Origin: an uncultured Eubacteriales bacterium
GTDB lineage: Bacteria > Bacillota > Clostridia > Oscillospirales > QAKW01
Assembly (NCBI GenBank): GCA_902492505.1
Contig: CABULU010000013.1
Coordinates: 1-40,428, forward strand
Direction: 5' to 3'
Length of the DNA stretch: 40,428 nucleotides
Notes under the pieces: generated by a model
Told to the model about the DNA's origin: nothing
The model's input: only the letters and a program-made list of their open reading frames with translations
Databases searched by the model: none
Part shown: piece after piece, positions 7,544-15,978 of the stretch
How positions within the stretch are numbered: the first letter of the stretch is position 1
Layout of the letters: each line of letters starts with the position of its first letter
Made by a program: the position numbers and the translations under genes

Positions 7544-10500
7544 ATGTCAAAAACTAAAAAGCTGACGTCGATATTCCTTGCGGCGGTAATGATTTTATCA
7601 TTGCTCTCCGGCTTCTGCCTCACAAGCGCTGCCGACGCTTCGGATGTTGACAAACTCATTTATACGCCGTTTAGCGCGGTTGCCAATAATCCTGGTTACG
7701 GCAGCATCGCACCGTCCGGTGTTATTTTTGTAAGCCCTTCATGGAAAAGCGAAAGCATTGCTGACAACAGCTGGGTTTACATGGACTTTAACGGCGAGAT
7801 CTATAAGGCCATTAAGGGCGTAAATGCATTCGGCACAATTAGTTCCGCTCTTGATAAGGCGGGCGTTGCCAATATGAAGATAAAGCTCGGCGCGGGTACA
7901 TATACCGAGGATATTACGCTCAACCTGAACGGACTTAAATTTTACGGTAACTATGCCGGCGTAAATCCCAACGTAATGGGCGCCAACGCGTATACTATGA
8001 ATCTCAACCCCGTGCGCGACCCTAATCTTGAGAGTATTATTAAGGATTCGCACTGGACATGGACTATAAACTCCAACAATATCACAATTGACGGCGTTAC
8101 AGTTCAGACAACCTTAGGCGGTAAGTGCTTTGATATTGCCGTTTCGGGGCAGACCAGTGAATATTTCTATTTCTATAACAATATTGTAAAAGACTCTACC
8201 ATAAGCCCCGTTTTCAATGCCAACCGCGGTATCAGTGTCGGTACTTACCTCAAGTATAACCGCTTTACAAATAATACGGGTACGATTTTCCAGGGCGGCG
8301 GCGCGATGAACGACACCGTTATGGACAATAACTACTTTGAGGGCAATAAAGGCATGCTCTATGCTTTTACCTCCTGCGGCGGCAACGGTCATGAGACGCT
8401 CAATTCCTTTTCAAATAATATAGTCAATAACTGTACTCAGGGTCTGAATTTCAATTACGACAACGCAAACTTCGGCGCCAACCTTGACTATAAGCGGATT
8501 GTCGGCAACATGTTCTATAATACCGGCAGCGGTTCAAAGTACATTATCCGCGGAAACTATACCCTGGAATACTTTAAAAATCCTGAGGATGAAGCTCCGA
8601 TAGACTGTAACGACCCCGGATGTAAAACCTTTATCAGCGACAATATATTCCAGAATATCCAGGCCGGCGTGTCGCCGGTTAAGCTGGACGGCGGCGGAAA
8701 CCTTACCGGCAGAACGGTAAACTTTGTTGCTTCCGTTATTAAGAATAAGTTTTTATATGCTGCCGCCAACACGTCCAACCGCCTTGCGGTTACATCTACG
8801 CTTATAGGCACGGTTGACGCATCAAATAACCTGTACGGTACTGTAAATGCAAACGGCACCGTCAAGGTAGAGACTCCGACGGATACCATGTTTAACATCA
8901 ATGAGGATACACGCATTATAACGATGCCGTATTATCTTGATATCGATATGACCACGCTCAGCGGCGGTATAGAATTAAAGCCCGGTACTCCCCGTACGCT
9001 TATGGCTAACGGTTTTGAAACCAGAGATAAAGAAAAAGAGTTTTCGGTAGACAATTCTAAGACGAACATTACGGCGTGGGCTGCTGCCGGCAAAGAAACT
9101 GTTGACTTTACCAATGCGGTCAGCGGCGCCGACGGTCCTGCCGATTATGTAATGTACAGCGACTTTTTGCTTACAGAGCCGATACATGAAAATAAGCTTG
9201 ATATTCTTGATACTACGACAAGAGCCTTTCTTGTCGCGACTGATGCGCTTACCGGAATGTCGGTTAAGTATAATGTAGTTGTGCAGGCGGACACCGATAA
9301 GACAAAGGCAGATCTCAGATACGTGATTGACGGATCCACAATGGCTGAGCTTGAGGGCTATACCATTGACGGCACCAATGTCGATATAGATCTTCCGTCA
9401 AAATACCTTTACTTCCCGTTCTCTCTCAGAGTTTCTCCCTCTGCAAATTATCAGCTGTTCACCGATGAGGCGATGACAACTCTGTATAACAATCCCACAA
9501 ATTATATCGAGCCGGACAGAGAACTGGTGCTTTACGCTAAGGTTACCTCCGGAGACGGTTCTAATGTTAAGGTTTACAGACTGTCTATTACCAGACCCGG
9601 CACGTCGGATCACGACGCAAGAATTATTTCCATTATATCTCCCGAGCAGGATGTACTGATTTTCAACAACGAGAGAAAGTCTATTTCCTACCGTCCGTTT
9701 GCAATGGTAAATTCTGCAACGTTTGATTTTGTTGTTTCAACAAATGCGACATATGAAATTTATAAAAATTACAATCCTGAAACGGATGAGCTTTCTGAGC
9801 TGCTGTCAAGACAGGGCGATGTTAAGGAAATCCCCATCGGCGACGGTATTTCATATTTCTATGTAAAGGTAACAAGCAGCTTCGGATTTTCTCAGGTATA
9901 CGACCTTGTTGTATATAACGATGTAAAATCATCAGATAACGTAATCACCGGTATTACCGGTATGACCGATGTCCCAATTGAGAACAATGTAATCTACCTT
10001 GAAATTTCTTCTACGCTTACCGCTGTAAATGCGCACTTTGAAACCAATGTATTTGCAGACGTTCGCGTATATGCCGATGAAGCGAAGACTTATGCGCTTA
10101 AACCTGCCGTTACTTACACGACGGTAAATAACAGAGAGGTTGAGGTTCGTACTTTCCGTATGGGCGCCACATGTCAGGTATCTTACTTCTATGTTGATGT
10201 AATAGCCGAAACGGGCGATGTGAACAGCTATAAGGTTATTATCACAAAAGGCGCGACCTCAGTTCCATTTACCGATATTGACAATCATTGGTCTAAGGAA
10301 TATGTTTTAGAGGCTGCACGTATCGGTATTGTCGGCGGTTATCATGACGCTGAGACCGACACATATACGTTTGCGCCTAACAGATTTGCAACTCGTCAGG
10401 AGGTTGCGGCAATGTTCTGCCGTATGATGGGTATAGACCCATTGTCCTTTAATGGTGAAATTTTGACAGGTATTTATGAGGATGCTGACGATATTTCAGA

Positions 10501-10855
10501 GTGGGCTTACAACTATGTTAAGGCTGCTTACTTCCTTGGAATTATGACCGGTTCTAAGAACCTTGAGGGTAAACAGGTATTTAACTGCAAGGCAAACATC
10601 ACCCGTCAGGAATTCTTCCAGGCGATGAGCAATCTGCTCAAGCTTGACACCGAAGCAGCCGCAAGTCAGGATCTTTCAGGCTTTAAGGATGCCGATAAGG
10701 TCAGCAACTGGGCGCTTCCCGCAACAAAGGCTGTCGTTAAGGCAGGCATCATTGAGGGTGCGGATGGATATCTTAATCCTAAGGACAATATCAAGCGCGG
10801 TGAGATTGCAAAAATTGTTTCGATGATAAACATTATTGCAGGTGATGTTAAATAA
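7544..10855 (+). CDS. Surface protein: beta-helix, cadherin-like domains, C-terminal SLH
   Basis: An exported protein of 1,103 aa. Residues 1-30 are a signal peptide (KTKK, hydrophobic core, TSAA). Residues about 60-470 read as a right-handed parallel beta-helix of the pectin-lyase type: a FGTISSAL entry, then KIKLGAGTYTEDI, then many NN-rich rungs such as FSNNIVNN and DNNYFEGN. From about 480 to 900 there are several beta-sandwich units of the cadherin-like type, each ending like YRLSITRPG or YKVIITKG. Three SLH domains follow at about 907-965, 977-1035 and 1047-1100 and should bind wall polymer. No catalytic residues were identified, so lyase activity is not claimed; glycan binding or adhesion is equally possible. 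The start at 7544 is chosen over TTG 7523 because GGAGGT (7530-7535) precedes it. It is monocistronic, between its own promoter and terminator, and is a paralogue of the protein starting at 34124. Confidence 0.87.
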   Translation: MSKTKKLTSIFLAAVMILSLLSGFCLTSAADASDVDKLIYTPFSAVANNPGYGSIAPSGVIFVSPSWKSESIADNSWVYMDFNGEIYKAIKGVNAFGTISSALDKAGVANMKIKLGAGTYTEDITLNLNGLKFYGNYAGVNPNVMGANAYTMNLNPVRDPNLESIIKDSHWTWTINSNNITIDGVTVQTTLGGKCFDIAVSGQTSEYFYFYNNIVKDSTISPVFNANRGISVGTYLKYNRFTNNTGTIFQGGGAMNDTVMDNNYFEGNKGMLYAFTSCGGNGHETLNSFSNNIVNNCTQGLNFNYDNANFGANLDYKRIVGNMFYNTGSGSKYIIRGNYTLEYFKNPEDEAPIDCNDPGCKTFISDNIFQNIQAGVSPVKLDGGGNLTGRTVNFVASVIKNKFLYAAANTSNRLAVTSTLIGTVDASNNLYGTVNANGTVKVETPTDTMFNINEDTRIITMPYYLDIDMTTLSGGIELKPGTPRTLMANGFETRDKEKEFSVDNSKTNITAWAAAGKETVDFTNAVSGADGPADYVMYSDFLLTEPIHENKLDILDTTTRAFLVATDALTGMSVKYNVVVQADTDKTKADLRYVIDGSTMAELEGYTIDGTNVDIDLPSKYLYFPFSLRVSPSANYQLFTDEAMTTLYNNPTNYIEPDRELVLYAKVTSGDGSNVKVYRLSITRPGTSDHDARIISIISPEQDVLIFNNERKSISYRPFAMVNSATFDFVVSTNATYEIYKNYNPETDELSELLSRQGDVKEIPIGDGISYFYVKVTSSFGFSQVYDLVVYNDVKSSDNVITGITGMTDVPIENNVIYLEISSTLTAVNAHFETNVFADVRVYADEAKTYALKPAVTYTTVNNREVEVRTFRMGATCQVSYFYVDVIAETGDVNSYKVIITKGATSVPFTDIDNHWSKEYVLEAARIGIVGGYHDAETDTYTFAPNRFATRQEVAAMFCRMMGIDPLSFNGEILTGIYEDADDISEWAYNYVKAAYFLGIMTGSKNLEGKQVFNCKANITRQEFFQAMSNLLKLDTEAAASQDLSGFKDADKVSNWALPATKAVVKAGIIEGADGYLNPKDNIKRGEIAKIVSMINIIAGDVK

Positions 10856-10899
10856 TCGTCACCCACATATTGTTAAAATGAAATTTTAGCAGCTTATCA

Positions 10900-10934
10900 A
10901 ATCCCCTGCTGCCGTAAAACGGCAGCAGGGGATT
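10900..10934 (+). terminator. Terminator of the beta-helix/SLH gene
   Basis: A 16-bp perfect stem (aatcccctgctgccgt / acggcagcaggggatt) with an aaa loop, followed by ttgtctttg. Confidence 0.85.
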
Positions 10935-10976
10935 TTGTCTTTGTGCAGATTTATATTAAAAAATTCAGATTTCCTG

Positions 10977-11004
10977 TTGACAAATTTAAAAATAATGATA
11001 TAAT
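10977..11004 (+). promoter_or_regulatory. Promoter of the metal-resistance operon
   Basis: TTGACA (10977-10982) and TATAAT (10999-11004), both perfect hexamers, with a 16-bp spacer. The operator at 11007-11026 starts two bases after the -10 box. Confidence 0.85.
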
Positions 11005-11006
11005 AC

Positions 11007-11026
11007 ATTTGAACAATAATTCAAAT
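11007..11026. promoter_or_regulatory. ArsR/SmtB-type operator
   Basis: An inverted repeat atttgaa-caataa-ttcaaat. It contains the TGAAC...TTCA pattern known from SmtB, ZiaR and CadC operators. Placed over the transcription start, it should let the metal-free sensor encoded just downstream block its own operon. Confidence 0.75.
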
Positions 11027-11046
11027 ATAATATAATTAGGTGAATT

Positions 11047-11424
11047 ATGAAAGATATAAATATAAATAAAAATGAAATACTTCCCAACTGTGAATATACG
11101 CATGCGCATACCGAACTTGTGGAACGGGTGAATAGAAGCATGCCCGATACTGACTCGCTGTATGACTTGGCAGAGCTCTTTAAAATTTTTGGTGACAGTA
11201 CGCGGGTGCGCATACTTTTTGTATTATTAGAATCTGAGATGTGCGTGTGCGACCTTGCACAAATTCTCTGCATGACCGTTTCTGCGATTTCCCATCAGCT
11301 CCGTGTTTTAAAAGCTGCGGACCTTGTCAGATACCGGCGCGACGGAAAAACGGTATTCTATTCACTGGCAGATGACCATGTTAAAAGCATTTTAAGTCAG
11401 GGAATTGAACATATAAACGAATGA
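11047..11424 (+). CDS. ArsR/SmtB-family metal-responsive repressor
   Basis: A 125-aa winged-helix repressor expected to release DNA on binding Zn, Cd or Pb. The recognition region TVSAISHQLRVLK lies at about 77-89. Two metal sites are visible. The alpha-3 segment reads EMCVCDLA (C66, C68), the CadC pattern, with Cys15 in the N-terminal arm as a possible extra ligand. The alpha-5 site has D109, H111, H122 and E125, exactly the spacing of the SmtB zinc site. The gene sits directly behind its operator and leads the operon with the HMA protein and P1B ATPase. No clear Shine-Dalgarno precedes the ATG at 11047 apart from a weak tagg. The two-site layout fits Zn/Cd/Pb sensing better than arsenic. 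Confidence 0.92.
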   Translation: MKDININKNEILPNCEYTHAHTELVERVNRSMPDTDSLYDLAELFKIFGDSTRVRILFVLLESEMCVCDLAQILCMTVSAISHQLRVLKAADLVRYRRDGKTVFYSLADDHVKSILSQGIEHINE

Positions 11425-11519
11425 GCGGTGTAAAGCCTTGTTTGTTTTGCGCGGCGTTTTATCACCGCGCTCAAAGCACCGAGCACTGCTCAAATATTAA
11501 CCGATGAGGAGAACATATT

Positions 11520-11738
11520 ATGAAAAAAACTTACGCTTTGGACGAGATTGACTGCGCAAACTGTGCCTCAAAGCTGGAAAATGCCATTTCAAAAATTGAC
11601 GGAGTGAATTTTGCCAGTATTAACTTTTTTGCGCAAAAGCTGACTGTAGATATAGATGATGAGCGGTTTGACGATGTGATGAAAAATGTGTTGAAAACAG
11701 CTAAGAGGCTTGAACCGGGTTGTAAAATAGAGGTTTGA
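11520..11738 (+). CDS. Stand-alone heavy-metal-associated (HMA) protein
   Basis: A 72-aa ferredoxin-like HMA domain that binds a metal ion through DCANCAS (C12 and C15). In many CadA/ZntA pumps this domain is fused to the N-terminus of the ATPase, and DCANC is typical of that class. Here it is a separate protein ending four bases before the ATPase start, so it probably delivers or senses metal for that pump. GAGGAG (11506-11511) sets the start. The 95-bp gap after arsR contains two alternative short stems that share bases (gcggtg/caccgc and gcgcgg/ccgcgc); whether they matter is unknown. Confidence 0.88.
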   Translation: MKKTYALDEIDCANCASKLENAISKIDGVNFASINFFAQKLTVDIDDERFDDVMKNVLKTAKRLEPGCKIEV

Positions 11739-11742
11739 GCCT

Positions 11743-13620
11743 ATGAAACGTAAACATAAAATAATGCTGGCGCGAATAATAGTGTCATTATCGGTTTTTG
11801 TTGCCGCGATGATACTTACGGGCGCAAAAATTATAACAAATGAGTATATTTATGCAGGTCTTTTGCTTTTGTCCTATTTTATTGTCGGCTGGGATATTCT
11901 TTGGCGCGCTGTTTGCAATATTGTTCACGGTAAGGTTTTTGACGAGAACTTTTTGATGTCGCTTGCCACCGTCGGCGCTGTGATAACCGGTGAGTATCCT
12001 GAAGCGGTGTTTGTCATGATTTTTTATCAGGTCGGCGAGCTGTTTCAGAGCATTGCAGTCGGAAAAAGCCGTAAATCCATTGCGTCGCTTATGGAAATCC
12101 GTCCTGACAGCGCTGTTGTCGAACGTGACGGAAAAGCAGAGACGGTTGATCCGTTTGATGTGCGTATCGGCGAAATAATTGTCGTACGACCGGGGGAAAA
12201 AATACCGCTTGACGGTGTAATTATTGAAGGAAGCAGCAGCATAAACACCGTGGCATTGACAGGTGAGAGCGCACCGGGCGACGTGACGGTTGGGGACAGC
12301 GTAATGAGCGGCTGCGTCAATCTGACCGGGCTTTTACGAATAAGGGTAAGCAGAGAATTTCAGGAATCCACTGTGTCCAAGATTTTGGAGCTTGTTGAAA
12401 ATTCCGGCGCCAATAAATCAAGAAGCGAAAATTTTATAACAAGGTTTGCTCGCGTATATACTCCTATTGTGGTTGTTGCGGCTTGCCTGCTTGCGGTCAT
12501 ACCACCTCTGATAACTGGGGCGGGGGACGCTGCTATATGGAAAAGCTGGATTTACCGCGCGATGTCCTTTCTTGTAGTATCCTGTCCCTGTGCACTTGTT
12601 ATTTCCGTTCCCATGTCTTTTTTCGGCGGAGTAGGCGGTATGTCCCGCCGCGGGATTCTTGTAAAGGGTTCAAATTACCTGGAGGCTCTTGCAAAATGCG
12701 ATACGGTTGTATTCGATAAAACAGGGACGCTTACGCAAGGCAGCTTTGAGGTGACAAAGGTATATCCCGCTAATGAACATTGTGAAAAATCCGAGCTGCT
12801 GAATTTAGGAGCATTGTGCGAGAGCGCGTCTACTCACCCTATTGCGCAGGCAATATGCAGCGCCGCAAAGGTGCAAAACGGAATAGATAAATCACGTATC
12901 GGAAATGTTGAGGAGCTTGCAGGATACGGAATACACGCCGTAATTGACGGTAGTGATATATATGCCGGTAATTTGCGGCTGATGGATAAGATAGGTGCAA
13001 AGGTTAATCCGGTAAATGAAATCGGCACTGTTGTTTACATCTCACGTACCGACGAATATTTGGGCTGTATACTGCTGAGCGATATATTGAAATCAGACTC
13101 AAAGGATGCAATAGCCGCACTGAGAGAACAGGGCGTGCGGCGCGTTGTAATGTTGACGGGAGATAAGAAGGATGTGGCTGCCAATGTTGCAGTGAAGCTT
13201 GGCATTACCGAGTATTATTCCCAGCTATTGCCTGCGGATAAAGTTTCCAAAGTGGAAAGGCTGCTGGACAGCGCGAACGGACAGCTTGCTTTTGTGGGTG
13301 ACGGAATAAACGACGCTCCGGTACTGGCGCGGGCTGACGTGGGGATTGCCATGGGTGGGCTCGGCTCGGACGCCGCTATTGAAGCGGCTGATGTTGTGCT
13401 GATGGATGATAAGCCGTCAAAGATACCGCTGGCAATTAAAGCTGCAAAGCGCACGCTTGACATTGTTAAGCAGAATATCATTTTTGTGCTTGTCGTAAAG
13501 ATTATCATACTTGTGCTTGTTGCGCTCGGTCTTGCTGGTATGTGGGCGGCGGTGTTTGCAGACGTCGGAGTTGCCGTAATCGCAATATTGAATGCTATGC
13601 GTGCGATGAAAATTAAGTGA
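11743..13620 (+). CDS. P1B-type metal-exporting ATPase (Zn/Cd/Pb class)
   Basis: A 625-aa membrane pump that exports soft divalent metals at the cost of ATP. Visible in order are an N-terminal pair of hydrophobic helices, the actuator motif TGES (173-176), the metal-binding CPC in helix 6 (281-283), the phosphorylation site DKTGTLT (D325), the nucleotide-domain HP (in STHPIAQAI), and the hinge GDGINDAP. The last membrane segment carries FADVGVAVIAILNAMR, whose Asp is the signature of the ZntA/CadA Zn/Cd/Pb group and is absent from copper pumps. There is no N-terminal HMA domain; it is encoded separately just upstream. Translation is probably coupled, with a weak AGAGG inside the HMA gene end. 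The operon stops at a strong terminator. Confidence 0.94.
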   Translation: MKRKHKIMLARIIVSLSVFVAAMILTGAKIITNEYIYAGLLLLSYFIVGWDILWRAVCNIVHGKVFDENFLMSLATVGAVITGEYPEAVFVMIFYQVGELFQSIAVGKSRKSIASLMEIRPDSAVVERDGKAETVDPFDVRIGEIIVVRPGEKIPLDGVIIEGSSSINTVALTGESAPGDVTVGDSVMSGCVNLTGLLRIRVSREFQESTVSKILELVENSGANKSRSENFITRFARVYTPIVVVAACLLAVIPPLITGAGDAAIWKSWIYRAMSFLVVSCPCALVISVPMSFFGGVGGMSRRGILVKGSNYLEALAKCDTVVFDKTGTLTQGSFEVTKVYPANEHCEKSELLNLGALCESASTHPIAQAICSAAKVQNGIDKSRIGNVEELAGYGIHAVIDGSDIYAGNLRLMDKIGAKVNPVNEIGTVVYISRTDEYLGCILLSDILKSDSKDAIAALREQGVRRVVMLTGDKKDVAANVAVKLGITEYYSQLLPADKVSKVERLLDSANGQLAFVGDGINDAPVLARADVGIAMGGLGSDAAIEAADVVLMDDKPSKIPLAIKAAKRTLDIVKQNIIFVLVVKIIILVLVALGLAGMWAAVFADVGVAVIAILNAMRAMKIK

Positions 13621-13623
13621 TAA

Positions 13624-13659
13624 AATTCCCCCGGCCGTAAATATGCGGTCGGGGGAATT
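13624..13659. terminator. Bidirectional terminator
   Basis: The stem aattcccccggccg / cggtcgggggaatt has a single G-T wobble. It lies 4 bp after the ATPase stop and is also placed to end the minus-strand GNAT gene. Confidence 0.8.
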
Positions 13660-13709
13660 GCTGCAATTTTACAAATATACAGCCGGCTAAAGAATAAGCG
13701 GCAAAACTG

Positions 13710-14243
13710 TTATAAAGTGCATTCAAGCTGGCAGTCGCAGGGTTCCTTTTGCACGAGCGCCATGTTGTATTCCTGCGCTTCGGTGCAGCCCATTGCACTG
13801 TAAAAGCTTTGACTTTCGACTGCCGAATGTGCAGAAATGTACAGCCGGTCGGCGCCGCGGTATTTTGCCCACTCTTTTGATTTTTCAAACAGTCTCTTTC
13901 CTATTCCGCTTCTGCGGAAATCTCTTGATACGAATATATTCGAAAGGTCAAGATATCTGCAAACGGTTCCGAAAAAATCAGGATCTACGCTGGCAAAGCC
14001 TTTTAGCTGTCCTTTTATAAAAGCACCGTATACAAAACCTCCGTTTTTTGCGTTTGTTTTCAGCTGCAAAATGAGCCGGAAAATGTCGTCGCCGCTCCAG
14101 TCGTCTGTAAATTCTATATTGCGCACCGTCCATATCCCGTCTGTTCTGCGCCAGCATTTTGTGACCTGCTGCGACCTGTCAAAATGCTCAAATAATGAAA
14201 ATCCGATTTCCTCTTCTTTTATCTCTCTGTATACGGGCTCCAT
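13710..14243 (-). CDS. GNAT-family N-acetyltransferase
   Basis: A 177-aa acetyl-CoA-dependent acetyltransferase of unknown substrate. The acetyl-CoA loop is FRRSGIGKRLFEKSKEWA (R-R-x-G-x-G), preceded by the LSNIFVSRDF strand and followed by the usual YISAHSAVESQSFYSAMGC end. I chose the ATG at 14243 over 14309 because it begins one base past the upstream ABC gene's stop and has GAGGA within that gene's last codons. It is the third gene of the ABC exporter operon, so it may modify a compound the exporter handles; that is inference from position only. The C-terminus contains a CDCQLEC cysteine cluster of unknown meaning. Confidence 0.85.
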   Translation of the reverse strand: MEPVYREIKEEEIGFSLFEHFDRSQQVTKCWRRTDGIWTVRNIEFTDDWSGDDIFRLILQLKTNAKNGGFVYGAFIKGQLKGFASVDPDFFGTVCRYLDLSNIFVSRDFRRSGIGKRLFEKSKEWAKYRGADRLYISAHSAVESQSFYSAMGCTEAQEYNMALVQKEPCDCQLECTL

Positions 14244-14244
14244 T

Positions 14245-15978
14245 TTACGTATCCTCAAACTGACTGTTGTAGAGCTTGGCATAAAATCCGTTTTTTTGCA
14301 GTAAGTCAACGTGATTTCCCTGCTCTATAATATTGCCGTCCCGCATGACCAAAATAACGTCAGCCTCTCGTATGGTTGAAAGTCTGTGTGCTACGATAAA
14401 TGTCGTGCGGCCTTCCATCATGCGCGCAAATGCTTTTTGAATCCGAATTTCGGTTCTTGTGTCTATTGAGCTTGTCGCCTCATCCAATATCAGCATAGGC
14501 GGCAGGCAAAGCATAATCCGCGTTATGCACAGCAGCTGTCGCTGACCCTGAGAAAGTCCCTCGCCGCCCTCGGATATTACGGTGTCATAGCCGTTTGGCA
14601 GCCGTTTAATAAAACTGTGTGAGTGCGCCGCCTTTGCTGCGGCAATTACCTCTTCATCCGACGCATCCGGCTTGCCCATTACGATGTTTTCACGCACTGT
14701 GCCGGTTTTAAGCCATGTGTCCTGAAGTACCATGCCAAAGGAGCGGCGCAGACTCCGGCGGGTTAGTTTCTGAACGTTTTCACCGTCTACTGTGATTTTT
14801 CCGCCGTCAACATCGTAAAATCGCATGAGCAGATTGATTACCGTAGTTTTCCCGCAGCCTGTCGGTCCGACGATTGCGATGCGCTGGCCGCTTTTAACAT
14901 TAAGATTTAGGTCTTTTATAAGCTCACGCTCAGGCGAGTAAGAAAAGCTGACATGTTGAAGCGTCACATTGCCGCAGATATTTTCCGCTGTAATAGAACC
15001 GTCGGCCGGCTGGGATTTTTCGTGTATAAGCTCAAAAAGTCTTGCCGCGCACGCCAAAGCGTTCTGAAACTCGGTTATGACTCCCGATATTTCGTTGAAC
15101 GGCTTGGTGTACTGGTTGGCGTAGCTTAAAAAGCAGGTGAGAGAGCCGACAGAAATTCCGCCGCCGACGGCAATCAGCGCGCCGCCCAGCCCGACGCCCG
15201 TATAAACAAGACTGTTTATAAAACGTGTGCACGGGTTTGTCAGAGAGGAGTAGAAGGTTGCCTTTAGCGAGCATTTTTCCAAACGGTCGTTTATCTTATC
15301 AAATTTTTCAATGCTCGGCTTTTCACGCGAAAATGCCTTGACTGTTTTCTGGTTTCCGATTATTTCGTCAATAAATGCTGTTTGCTCGCCGCGAGTCTGA
15401 GATTGTTCGCGGAACATTGAATATGTGCGCTTTGCAATAAATTTTGCCATAAAAAAGGAAAGCGGTGTTAGAGCAACAACTATAAATGTTATGCCGACAT
15501 GGATGGTGAGCATAAATATCAGTGTGCCGACAATACTTACAACGCCGGTGAAAAGCTGAGTAAATCCCAGCAGCAGTCCGTCTGCAAACTGGTCTGCATC
15601 AGCAATGACCCGGCTGACAATCTCCCCTGACGGATGCGAGTCAAGATAGGCAAAGGGCAGCTCCTGTATTTTGTTGAAGGCCGCGTTTCTGATATCTCTC
15701 ACGGTTTTAAAGGTTATGCGGTTGTTAATAGTATTGACGAGCCACTGTAAAACAGCAGTGGCGCATGCAATAATAATCACCTCAAGTAATATCGGATTCA
15801 GCTGGGCGAAATCAACCTTGCCCGCACCGATAATGCAGTCGATTCCGTGTCCGATTAAAATTGGAATGTACAGCGTCATAACAACAGACGCTGCGGAAAA
15901 CAGCACGGACAGAATAATCAAAAGAGTGTATGGCTTGAGGTATATGAAAATTTCTCTGAGGGTACTTTTGTTTTTCAT
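14245..15978 (-). CDS. ABC exporter half-transporter (canonical Walker B subunit)
   Basis: A 577-aa fused membrane plus ATPase protein, half of a heterodimeric ABC exporter. Six membrane segments occupy about 1-310, and the ATPase carries Walker A GPTGCGKTT, signature LSQGQRQ, Walker B MLILDEATSSID with the catalytic Glu, and the H-loop IVAHRLST. The signature differs from LSGGQ at its third residue, while the partner has the standard signature but a defective Walker B. That is the usual division of labour in BmrC/BmrD or TM287/288-type exporters, which have one active and one degenerate ATP site. The start overlaps the upstream partner's stop by 4 bp (ATGA), so translation is coupled. Substrate unknown; multidrug or peptide export is possible. 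Confidence 0.93.
   Translation of the reverse strand: MKNKSTLREIFIYLKPYTLLIILSVLFSAASVVMTLYIPILIGHGIDCIIGAGKVDFAQLNPILLEVIIIACATAVLQWLVNTINNRITFKTVRDIRNAAFNKIQELPFAYLDSHPSGEIVSRVIADADQFADGLLLGFTQLFTGVVSIVGTLIFMLTIHVGITFIVVALTPLSFFMAKFIAKRTYSMFREQSQTRGEQTAFIDEIIGNQKTVKAFSREKPSIEKFDKINDRLEKCSLKATFYSSLTNPCTRFINSLVYTGVGLGGALIAVGGGISVGSLTCFLSYANQYTKPFNEISGVITEFQNALACAARLFELIHEKSQPADGSITAENICGNVTLQHVSFSYSPERELIKDLNLNVKSGQRIAIVGPTGCGKTTVINLLMRFYDVDGGKITVDGENVQKLTRRSLRRSFGMVLQDTWLKTGTVRENIVMGKPDASDEEVIAAAKAAHSHSFIKRLPNGYDTVISEGGEGLSQGQRQLLCITRIMLCLPPMLILDEATSSIDTRTEIRIQKAFARMMEGRTTFIVAHRLSTIREADVILVMRDGNIIEQGNHVDLLQKNGFYAKLYNSQFEDT

Noticed and set aside
14244..14309. Longer N-terminus for the GNAT protein
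   Set aside because: It would overlap the ABC gene by over 60 bp; the ATG at 14243 has GAGGA and sits right after the ABC stop.
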